Below are positions 10,601 to 22,600 of a stretch of 64,000 nt of DNA, piece by piece. Position 1 is the stretch's first letter. Each line of letters opens with the position of its first letter. The translations under genes were made by a program, and so were the position numbers. The notes beneath the pieces are model-generated. The model saw nothing but the letters and a program-made list of their open reading frames with translations. It was not told the DNA's origin and ran no database searches. This DNA comes from Orthonyx spaldingii (taxonomy: Eukaryota; Chordata; Aves; Passeriformes; Orthonychidae): contig VZTJ01000240.1 in NCBI GenBank assembly GCA_013397795.1, forward strand, positions 38,795-102,794, given 5' to 3'.

Positions 10601-13600
10601 AGGTCCCAGAGCCCCCTGTCTCCACTTCCAACCCTTCACCGAGTCCCTGCAGGGCCACATTCCCACTTTGAGTGGCTGCAGGCAATGCCACAGCCTGGGA
10701 GCTTTGGAACATTCCGACATCCACCTCCCTCTCTGGTGCCTTGCAGCGTCTCTCCAATGGCTCTGTCCACCCGGATGACGAGGCTGGGAGGGTGGTGGAG
10801 CTGCAGGAGCTCCTGGAGAAGCAAAATTTTGAAGTGGTTCAGGCCAAGGAGCGAATCTCTGCCTTGGCTGCTAGCGTGGCTGAGCTGGAGGAGGATCTGG
10901 GCACTGCCAGGAAGGATCTGATCAAATCCGAAGAGATGAGCAGCAAGTACCAGAGGGACCTCCGAGAGGTGAGTCCATGTCCCCCTGCACTGCCCAGCCT
11001 GGGGCAGAGACCTCACAGCAGCTTCCACTGGGCTGGGGGTTTGGAACTCCTGTTGTGTGCAGGGTGTTCCCCAAAAGAGGCCACTGCCTGTGGGAAATTT
11101 TCCTTTAGTCCACCAGCAGGACTTCCCTGAGGTTACAGACAGGCTGTCAGGTGTGCTGCACACCTGGGGCAGTGACCTGTGTCCTCTCTAGAAGGTTTTC
11201 CTGTGATTGTTTGACTCTCCCTTTATCACTGTCCCATTCTGCTGTCCCTCATCCCCTTGTCAACGGGGGTTTTCACACCCCTTGGACTTGGGGTGTCCCA
11301 GGCTTGAAGGAGCTGGGTGGCCCTGCTATTCCCAAAATGCTGTCACGGAGCAGGATGTGGCAGCCCCATTGCTTCCCCAGGCCCTGGCGCAGAAGGAGGA
11401 CATGGAGGAGAGGATCACCACACTGGAGAAACGGTACCTGGCAGCCCAGCGAGAGGCCACCTCCATCCATGACCTCAATGACAAACTGGAGAACGAGTTG
11501 GCCAACAAGGAGTCCCTCCACCGCCAGGTACCGAAACTGGACCCAAAGTGCCCCCCTGCCCTGGGGACCTGGGGGGCAGAAGGGGGTGCTGGGGGTGGGA
11601 CATACCAGGCACCCATCCTGCTGTCCTGCAGTGTGAGGAGAAGGCCCGGCACCTGCAGGAGCTGCTGGAGCTGGCGGAGCAGAAGCTGCAGCAGACAATG
11701 AGAAAGGCGGAGACACTGCCCGAGGTGGAAGCGGAGCTGGCCCAGCGCATTGCTGCGCTCACCAAGGCAGGTGGCAGGGGTGGGACTGGGGCCGGAGGGG
11801 AGCTGGAGGGGACGGCAGAGACCGGAGGGGAGGGGAGGGGAGGGAAGGGATTGGAGAAGGAGGGCAGGGCTTGGAGCAGGAGGGCAGTGCTGGGACCGGA
11901 GGAGGAGCTGGGTCTGGTTGCCCCCTTCAGCAATGGACTCCCTGGCAGCCCAAGGCATCCCACTCTCGTTCCCAGCTGTGCCTGTCTGTCCCCTTGGCTG
12001 CAGGGACAAGGCACTGCCTTTAAAGCTCTCAATGTGTCCTGCACATGTGGGGTTTGCTTCCTTCCCTTGGCCCTTTTCTCCAAGGTGGGGATGGCCCTGT
12101 TGGTGTGGATGCCCTTAGACTTGTGTGAGACCACTCTAGGATGAGGACGAAGAGGAAGCACGAGGCTGGATGTGGAAGGATGCAGGTCTGGAGAGAGGGA
12201 TGGATGCAGCCAGCCCTTCCTTTCCTGGGTTCTGGAATGGTGTTCAGTCCCTCACAGAGCACCTCTAGCTTCTGTCACCGTGCCAGCAGGGCTGGCTTGG
12301 GCTCACAGGGAGCTGTGGCAGGGATGCAGACAGTGGGAGAGAGCCCTGCATCCCAGGAAGGACTCAAATGCAGAGATGGATGCAGGAGTGCAGCAGGGTC
12401 CTCATGGCTTTGGGGAGCATCATCCAAGAGGGCTGCTCTGCTTTTCCCAGGCAGAAGAGAGGCATGGGAGCATTGAGGAGCACCTCCGGCAGCTGGAGAC
12501 TCAGCTGGAGGAGAAGAACCAGGAGCTGGCCAGGGTAAGTCCTGATCCTTGCCTTGGTGCTTGGGCACACCTGGACCGCTGATCAGGAGCAGGATGGGAG
12601 AACAGCCTGGTTAATCCTTTCCCATCCAGGATCACTTAAACTTGAGCCATTCAGGAGCTCATGGCACTCTTCTGTGATTTCCCCTCTCCCAGGCATCCTA
12701 AGACTTGCTGTTAATGTTCCACACCCAGTCCTCTCCCAGCATCACCTGCTGGGGCAAGCTGGGACCCAAATGCAGGGTGGGAGGGGAGGCTCCAGCAGCT
12801 CTTTCTCTGAGGCTGGATTGGCAGGATGAAAAGGGCAGGGAAGCTGAGCTGCTATGCCCTGGGCTGCACAGTCCCTTCTGTGCTACTCAGCCAGAGACTG
12901 GGCTGTCCATCCATGAGGTTGTGATGCCCATTTCTCGGGTCACCTAGGTGACATTACAGCTATGTCCCTGGGGAAGCCCCCAGATGTTTTGCCCTAGGAG
13001 AGATATTTGAAAATCCAGAGGTTCAGTATCCATTGGGGTCTGGAAAGTGGCCCCAGTGTGGATATTCCCGGCAGAGACATAGGAGAGCTTTCATGAGGGG
13101 CAGGCAGGCATGATCTCCCTAAATCCTGCCCTCTCCTGTTCATCCTGGCTAGGAGGTGACAGGGAGCAGCAGAGCCACCACAGAGGGTCCGACCAGTGCT
13201 GTAAGAGGTGAATTTGTCCCCAAAAGCTGGGCCTGGTGGGCCAGCTCTGACACCACAGCAGGCAAGGGATGGCAGGAGGGCACTGAGTTCCTCTGCATGT
13301 GACACACATGTCACTGTCTGTCCCAGGCCCGCCAGCGGGAGAAGATGAATGAGGAGCACAACAAGCGGCTCTCGGACACTGTGGATCGACTGCTGAGTGA
13401 GTCCAACGAGCGGCTGCAGCTGCACCTCAAGGAGAGGATGGCAGCCTTGGAGGAGAAGGTAGTGCCTGGGGCAGGGGTCCTCTGGGGGTTGAGGGGTCTG
13501 CAGCCCCTCCGTGCCTCGTCCAGCCATGGCCCAGGGCTGGAAGTGCCTGTGTGGGGCTGGAGAAACTGGTCACATGCAGAATACGGCTGTGCTGGGGCTG

Positions 13601-16600
13601 ATGGAGCACGGAGATCTGCTCCAGTCTCCTCATCCAGGGAGAACCCCTCCCCACACCTCCCACAGCAGCAGGATTTGTCCTACTCCATTCCCTCGCCTCC
13701 CTGTGTCTCTGCCAGTGTAGCCCTGATGCCACTTGTGCCCAGCTGTTGGAGCAAATCCTGACTGCATTTTGCAGGAAAAAATGCAGTGTTCATCCTCTCC
13801 CAGTGCCCATCCCTCCACATGCTACCTTAAAACCTTCCTGCCCCCAGGTCGAGACTGATTTCCCTTCTCCAAGCCAGGACAGTGTCCATGAGCAGCTCCC
13901 ACCTGACTCCTGGGCAACTGGGTTTCCTTGGAGGAGTGGCTGGAGCTGTGGCTGCCTCAGTGTGAATGGAATTAACTGGGAGCAGCTGGCTCTGAGCAAG
14001 GATCCACCCACAGTACCAGTGGGAGGTCAGGCCTTGGTGATTCAGCTCTCTGGGGGTTCCTGCCCTCAGCAAGTCAGAGCACACAGGTGCATCCCCCAGT
14101 TGATGCCTCCAGAGCTGGCTCTGTGCCCCTGCTGCTCTGTTCCTTCTGTCCCCAACCAAATGTGGCTGTGCCAGGGTGTCCAGTCATTCAGCACATTTGT
14201 CTGGATAAAGAGCAGGACCCAGCCCGCAGGGATGAGTCCAAATCCCACCCCAGCAAGCAGCAGAGACCAGAGTGATGACACCTTGTGAAGGGGTATTGCC
14301 TACTCCCCAGTCTGGTGCCAGCACTGGCCCACCTTGAGAGTTTATCCAGGTCTTTCATGCACAAAAATTATCCTGTTTGGCTGCCAGCACTTCCAAAAAT
14401 TGTAACTCCCAGGCAGTTACAAACTCACCAGGGGAGGTTTAGATTAGATATTAGGAAAAGTTTCAAGGAAAGAATTATAGCATTGGAATAGACTGCCCAG
14501 GACAGTAGTGGATTCACCATCCCTGGAAGTATTCCAAAACCATGGATGTGACATTGTGTCATGGTTTAGCTATGAACACAGCAGTGCTGGGAGGAATGGT
14601 TGGGCTCAGTCTTAGAGGGCTTTTCCAATCTTAACAATCCCGTAATTCTGGGATTCTATAAGCACGTCTCCTTTCCTCCTGCCTACTTCCTAGCTTAGAT
14701 GTAAGGAACATTTCTCCCTTTGATCCAACTGCTTGAGGAATTGTTCTCCTCTGAGACATATTTCCTAATCTTCAAGCCCTATCCATCAAATCCCTCATTG
14801 CCCTCCACAGCCATGCCTGGCCCCGGAGGGGGGCAGGAGTTGAGCTGTGGCCACCCTGCTTCAGAGGCAGGAGCTTTGCAGAGGAGACCTGTGCACAGGC
14901 AGGTGAGGAATAGCCCAGAGAGCCTTTTCCAGGTGTTCACCACACAGGGATTCCACACTGGCCATTCCTGGGAAGCCACATGGCCGTTTCCTAAATGGTC
15001 TCTCTTTTTCTTTCCTATTTTTGTTTCCTTTTATTTTCTTTGGTTTTTCTTAAAGAATACATTGTTACAAGAGCTGGAAAATACCCAAAAGCAGATAGAG
15101 GAACACCAGCATGACAAGGTAAATGCGGCTGCAGGAACCTGCCCCAGTGATGGCACTGCCTCACTCCCAACCCCCAGCTAGGAACACTTGCTTCTCCTAA
15201 AGTGCCCCGTTTTGGGAGAAGCTGGGATCCCAAACCACCTGGCAGCAGGAGGCCACACACTCACCCATGCGGTGGCTGGATGGAAGCTGCCACTCCCCTC
15301 CCCAGAGAGCCCTGGGTCAGTTCCCTACCAGGCATGTTGGGTCCCATCTCCGTGTTTCTGTCACACTGATCCATCCCTGAGCCCACTGGGGACAATGGCG
15401 AGGGCGGGGTGGCTTCACCCATGTGTAGAGGAGGGCTCAGGCAGCCACATCCCCTTAGCTCCTGAGGCTTTCACAGACTGGGGAGAGATCTGTCCCATGC
15501 CCAGCTTGCAGAAGCCCTGTAGGTCTTCACCACCTGCTCTCAGATAAAGCATCTTAGTGGGGTCTGCATGAACCCCTGGTGGCCTTGCTGGAAAACTGGA
15601 GGGACATGACTTTTTGGAGCAATGGGAGCTTTTGAGATGTGCCCCATGTCTCATGTATGGTTTGGTGGGTCAGGGGGGCTGCTTTTCCCCTTGCCTGAGG
15701 GGAGGATGTGTGCTCATTCCTTGTGCTTCCCAGCTGTGGCTGCTCAGGGCTGGGCAGGGCAGAGCTTGGGCACTCACATGACACTGCTGGCACCTCACCA
15801 ACCCTGGCTCAGCCTGTTTATGCCCCAGACTGGATGCTGTTGTGCTCGGGAGATCCCTTCTCCCCTCCCTCCCTGTCCACCTGCAGCCTCCCCCTGGCAT
15901 CTCCCAGCACTGGGTGCAGGCAGAGCTTCCCCATGGGGATGGGGCTGGGGGTAGGAGGGACAGGGCCAGCAGCAAGTTTGGCTGGGGTGTCCCTCACTGC
16001 CGGTCCCTTGCCAAGGGAACACATACGTGCAGTCTGGAGCAGAACCAGAGCATCCAAGTGGGACCTGTTTTCCTTTGTCTCCCAAAGCAGCATTCCTTGA
16101 GCACCTGTGTCTGTCTATCCTGATGCTCGCTTCCCAGCACCCTAACTCCCTGTGCCTGCATGAACTGTTTCTCTACTGATGTGTCCAAGATACTTTAAAC
16201 CTGGGGTGGGGATCTGTAAAGGGAATGTAAACCTGGCAATAGCCAAGGATATGGATTACCCCAAACCTGGCAGCTCTCTAGAGCAAACCCAACCCCTACC
16301 TGTATCATCCCCTCAAACAGCGGCGTTTGTCCGACGAGATCGACAAGCTGAGGCTGGAGGTGGATCAGCTCAAGACCAGGAGTGGAACGTTTGCGGAGAG
16401 TGTGCACACCAGGTAAGAGCCAGGGCAACCCCCCGGCACCCCTGGTTTTGGGGGCAGTTTGCTTTGGGGACCCCAAAGTTCTGTTGGTATTGGGTGTTTC
16501 TGGTGCCCCCAAGCCTCAGTACTGGGCTGCAGGGTCCTCACAGCAGGGTCAGCTCCAGCCATGCTGTCCCACCATGGATCTGTCCTGGGGTGGGACATAG

Positions 16601-19600
16601 ACTCTTGAGAATAGCCCAGCCCAACTGAATGGCCCCAAATTTGCTCTTCTAAGGATGAGAAACCACTGGGCATTGTTTCTTTTTCTGCACAAGCGGCTTA
16701 GGACTTATTTTGCTCTGAAAGCTGGAAGTTCACCAAAAGACTTTTCTCCTGTGGAGCGCAGGGGATGGCTGGTGCAGAAGGAGGAATTGCTCTGGAGCTG
16801 TTGCAGGCAAAGGAGAATGAAGCCCCACTTTCCCCAACACAATGGTCCTCCCACACCCTTTTATTTAAAGTCTGCTGGGACATGGGGATGTCCCAGCCCA
16901 GGGCACCAGGAGCAGACGTGAGTCCATCGGGTCTCAGCCTCTGGCACTGACCAGGATACCCAGAGCTGCTCCAGGAAAACAGGGAGGTAGAAAAGGAGAG
17001 TGACAGCACAACAACCCCATTGTGCTGCTGCAGCCGCCTGGGACACCACACCCTGCCCTGAACACTTCCAGTGTGGGTTCAAGGCAGCAAAGGGTCAGTG
17101 GATGCAACCAGTGGAGAAAATTCCCCTCTCAGCAAGGCTGGAAAAGATGGAGAGGAGCTGGTGTAACCAGCTTTCCATCTGTCAGCAGAGAGGAGAAGGC
17201 CTGGAGACCCCATGTCTGTCAAGGAGAGAAGAAATGGGGAGGGTGAGGAAGAGCCTGTGAGGATGAAGGAGAGCTGAGTGCTGGAGCAGAGTATGGAGCA
17301 TGTGTGGGACCTCTTTGCATGGGTCTGTAAGAGCAGGATGGACAATTTTGTGATTTTTAAATATTTCTCAGAGGACAAATCAGCAGAAATCTTGAGTTGC
17401 AGAATGATCCCCCAGCTGAAATGTCAGCTTTTGTCTAAGGTGTTTTCATCTGGTTTTAGCTGGGGAGCAGCTTGTCAGCAGCTCTGAAATCCCTGGAACC
17501 TAGACTGCGCCCTTGTCTGACACACCAGGTTGGCCCAGCCACGCTGCTCGTGGTGCTGGTTTTATCTTCAGACCTGTATCTGCACTGCAAACCAGGCCCA
17601 CCATGGTGGAAAACCATGATCTGCCTTGGGCTGCTGCTTTTATCACCTTAAATTCACCTTGAACTAAACAAACTCATGTCTTCAATGGCACTATGTGTGA
17701 GAAGTAATCACCCTGTGCCCTGGGAAGGTACCTTGCTCAGCTCAATGGTTGGGTCTTCAGGGGCAAGAGGAACAACCAGGCAAAGTGGAGACATGGAATG
17801 AGCACTGCGGGTGGCTCAAAGTGTCTTCGTGTCCAGCTGCTGCCTTGCTCTGCCTGGTATGAGACCCACTAAGTTCTGGTGCCAAGCACCAGCCCTGGCA
17901 GGAAGAAAGAGGGTGAACAAGTCCCAGCTGGTTCCTCCTGGGATATCCCAACAATGCTCATGTCCTCACACCTGGAAGATGTGTCAAGTGAAATTTTATT
18001 CATTGAAATCACAGAATTGTTAAGGTTGGAAAAGTCCTCCAAGGTCATCGAGTCCAATCTTCACCCAAATACCAACATTCCCACTAAATCACATCACAAA
18101 ATGCCATGTCTACCTTTTTTTAACACTTCCAGGGATGGGAACTCCACCACTGCCCTGGGCAGCCTGTGCCGGGGCCTGACCTCCCTTTCCATTAAGAAAT
18201 TTTTCCCCAATATCCAACCTGAACCTCCCCTTGAGGCCATTTCCCCTCAGCCAGTCACTCACTGCCTGGGAGAAGAGCCCGACCCCCATCAGGGTATTTT
18301 CTCATGAAAATGTTAGAAAAAACATAAAAAGGAGAAGAGCTCCCTGGCTGGCTCCTGCTGTGTATGTGTGGATGGAGGAGACACAAGTTGTGTTGGGAGA
18401 TTCAAGCTGCTCTGAAGAGGGAAGGACAGGAGGGCCCTGTTCAGCCCTGGCTCCCCAGCAGCCCCCCAATGCAGGGGGTTTTGGGCAGAACTGGCTGGAT
18501 ACCCCCAGGGGTGCACAGAGAAGAGGGAGGGAGCCGCAAGGGAGGGCCCAGGGCTGAACTTTGGACAGTGTGGGAAAGTTTGAGTCTCCTGAAGTCAGAG
18601 CTCACCAGAGGCTGCAGCTTCCTCAGAAGGGGCAGCTCCAATCTCTGCTCTGTGAGCAGGGACAGGACCCAAGGGAATGGCTGGAGCTGTGTCAGGGCAG
18701 GTTTAGGTTGGGTATGAGGGAAAGGTTCTTCCCCCGGAGGGTGGTGGGGCACTGAACAGGCTCACCAGGGAACGAATGGTCATGACCCCAAGGTTGCCAG
18801 AGCTCTAGGAGTGTTTGGACAATGCTCTCAGGGACAGGGTGGGATTGGTGGGGTGTCTGTGCAGGGCCAGAAGCTGGACTTGATCGTTGTGGGTTCCTTC
18901 CAGCTCAGGATATTCTGTGATTGTATGATTCTGTGAGTGCATTTCCAGGTCCAGTGTGGAGGAATGGGGCACCTTTTTCCAGAGCCTGGTTTTGCATCCT
19001 TTCATGCTTAGCAGGCAAACATCACTGGGATGGGCATCCCGCAGTGGTCTCCGCCTCCTCCTTCTGCTCCTCCTCCTATGTCCTGAGCAGCCTGGGCTGC
19101 ACGGGGAGCAGCCTGAGGGTGAGGGTGTCCTGCATAGAGCAATGTCCCCCACAGGGCTCTTTCTTCCCAGGTCCCACATGGGCAGTGCCACCGACCTGCA
19201 CTTCCCTCTGGGAGCTGTGGTCCATGGCCCAGCCGAGCCCTTCGGAGCAGCCCCGGGGCTGCCGCGGGCACAGAAGGGACGATTCGGCGCCCGGAGAGAG
19301 GAGCCAGCCAAGGTAGCCCCTATGCACCCCAGCGTTGGGGACTGCTCCTGCCCTGCATCCTGGGACTAGGGTCAGATCTGGAGACATGGGACAGTTTCCT
19401 TCCCCTGGTGCATGGATGGGGGAACATCGGAAGGGCTTCCTGTTGGGGTCACACTGAGATGGAATTCCTGCATGGAGGTCACCAGTTTGGCTTTTGGAGA
19501 CATGGGAATGCTGTGTAGGACAGTGGCCTTTGTTTCTCCAGGACTGGGAGCAGGCCCAGGCAGGTGGGGTCCTGGCCACAGGGCCTCACACCTTCGACAG

Positions 19601-22600
19601 CGACCCTGACATCTCCGATGTGGATGAAGATGACCGTGAGACACTGTTCAGCTCCATGGATGTGCTCTCTCCTGGTGGGCACTCAGATGCCCAGACCTTG
19701 GCCATGATGCTCCAGGAGCAGCTGGATGCCATCAACGAGGAGATCAGGTATGACCATGGCCAAAACCCACCACTGCCTTGTACTGAAATGGTTCCAGGGG
19801 GACAACAAATGGCCAGGGGGCTCTGTTGGCCTAAAATTGGGGTCTTGGTGTGTCTTCAGCCAGAGGAGTGGCTCCAGGACATCCAGCCACAGGGCTTGGT
19901 CCTTCTGCCATGTCTTCCTGTCCCTCAGCTGCACCAGTGCTGGCTCGCAGGGTCATTATTTCAAACGATCGTTATTTTGTAAAAAGTTCTCCGTGAATAT
20001 TTAAAGGAATCATGGTGTGTCTCAACTCTGGTTTTTATGGATCCTGATGGATCTTGCTGCCATTTCTGGAGTTGAGGCACAGCACCAAGGTGCATTTCCC
20101 CAGGATAGAGAGGTCCTGTGTCCCTGGGAAGGTGGGGAGCCAGGAGCCCTGAGCCCCGCTGCTCCCCCAGGATGATCCAGGAGGAGAAGGAGTCCACGGA
20201 ACTCCGTGCAGAAGAGCTGGAAACGCGAGTCACGAGCGGCAGCATGGAGGGCCTGAACCTCACCCAGCTGTGCAAGAGGGCTTCCATCCCCACATCACTA
20301 ACGGCCCTGTCCTTGGCCAGCTCATCCCCGCCGCTCAGCGGCCGCTCCACGCCCAAGCTCAGCTCCCGCAGTGCCGCACAGGACCTGGACCGCATGGGGA
20401 TCATGACGTTGGTGAGGAGCCAAGAGGAGCCCAGGCTGGCTGTAGGGGGTCTGGCTGGGGGGTGGGAATGATGCCTGGTGTCCACACCGGCCTGTGGGAG
20501 GTGTGGGACAACGGGGTGCCCATGTTTGCTGTCTCCAGCCTGGCAGCCTGGCCCTGGGACTGCTCTGGGGGGGTGCTCCATTAACTGCCCCCCTTTCTGT
20601 GTCTCTCTCGCTTTCCCCCTTGCAATCAGCCCAGCGACTTGAGGAAGCACCGGAGGAAACTGCTAGTGAGTGGCTCCCATCCCGTTGGTTTTTGTCCAAG
20701 CCCTTTTTCCAGCCTGCTCCTGGCTTTGTCCACACCAGGTCAGGGTGCAGCAGGCGCGGGATGGAGCTGGGGACCCCAGGGATTCATCAGGAGGATCATG
20801 GGGATCCCGAAAGGTGCTTGGACATGTTCCCACCGGCAGCCTGGGGGGTCTGGCAAGACATGGGGAGGTTCAGAAAGCCACTGGGTCCTCAAACATTGTG
20901 TCCCCTCTGGCGACAGGGTGTCCTTGGGACATTCCCATCTGTGCTCCTCAGAGCCCTCTGATGAGGGCCAGCAGCTTCTGTCCCCACACCCTGACCTGAC
21001 CATGGGGCAGCATCCTCTCACCTCCCCATTCCCAGGATCTCAGCCATATGGCCACATCCTCCCCATCTGCTTGGGCATCTGGAACCATTGCCAGAGCTCT
21101 CATTCAGGCAATTCCTGGAGCATGGCAAAGCCCCAGGGCTCTGGTGGCTCTTTTGGCCATGCCTCCACGGAGCAAGAGAGAGGCAGGCAGCAGGGCAAGG
21201 ATGGAGCTGGGCTCTGGCCTCCCCCCCCTCACGGCCTCTCCACTTGTTCAGTCACCTGCAGCTCGGGACGAGAGCCGGGAGGACAAAACCACCATCAAGT
21301 GTGAGACATCCCCACCATCCTCACCCAGGACACTGCGGCTGGAGAAGCTGGGTCACCCTGCCCTGAGTCAGGAGGATGGAAAGAGGTATGTGGAGACCCT
21401 TGGGATCTCTGTTGGTTTGAGGATATACCTGGGGCACATGTGGGATGTGGGGTGGGCTGGGTTTTGCCATGGCTTGTGCCTTGCTCTGGAATAACCTAAA
21501 TGCTTTGCTCTTCCTCTCCTTCTTCTATCCGCAGCTCGCTGGAGGACCAGGCCAGCAATCCCAGCAGCAGTCAGGACTCCTTGCACAAGGGCTCCAAGAG
21601 GAAGGGGATCAAATCCTCCATTGGGCGCTTGTTTGGGAAGAAAGAAAAGGGTCGCTTGATCCAGCTGAGCAGAGAAGGGGCCACGGGGCAGGGTCTGTGA
21701 GCAGCCCTTTCCCTGTCTGTGCCAGGCTCTCCACACCTTCTGGCTCTGTCTGCTGTTGGGGTGACAGGGGGGTCAGGGACAGCCCTGTTGGTTTAGGCAT
21801 GTTGGGACCATGGCAGCTTCAGGGAAGTTGAAGCTTGGTGTTTTCTCCCCTTGGCCTCTCTGGACTGAGCATGGGGAACTTTAATGCTCTGTCAGAGCTG
21901 GGGTATGAATAGTGATCCCCTGTCACTGTATCTCATCTTTAATGTCCCCAAATCTACTTCCCTCCCCATGGGACCTTCAGGATTTTGCAGAGCCCTTTGG
22001 TAGTATTTGCTTTTCCGCTCCTAAATCCTTTACTGCTTCCACGTTGAGCATTGTTGGACTCAATGATCTTTCTGGCTCCTTTCCAGAAGGGACTATTCTG
22101 TGACTTTGGGATTGTGGGATTTGGAAATAGGAGGGATGGCAGGAGGGGGTCTGCTTGGGCTTCCCAGGGATGGAGGGGGGCCATGGGGGTGGGTTGCAAA
22201 GGGACACTGTCACCTCCTGTGCTGTCACTGTGCATCCCCCTGGCATGGAGATGGTGACAATGCCCACACTGGCCCTGGGGGAGGTCACACTGACCCAGAG
22301 ACATCATGCTGACCTGAGGGTGTCTTGCTTGCCCAACAGTGCTGCTGACTGACATGGAGGGGGGCATCCAGGACCCCCTGGGACTGGGCAAGCTGGGGGC
22401 TCAGGCCGAGAAGGATCGGCGCCTGCGGAAGAAGTGAGTGAACTTCCTTCCCTACCCCAGCAAGAAACTGATCTGCTGGGAAGCCATGGCACAGGACTAG
22501 GAATTGCTAGGAAATCTTCTCATCTTCACCCTCCCTTGGGCCCTGTTACCTCCTTCACTGCTTTGTTTCCAGCTGCTTCCTACTGCCCAGGGTCTGTTTC

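Larger units (their letters stand above)
16413..19170 (+). other. PPFIA4: PPFIA4 intron with two CR1 insertions
   Basis: A 2.8-kb intron. Apart from two CR1 3' ends in opposite orientation (18005-18295 and 18580-18936), I see no exon or clear structure. Confidence 0.7.
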
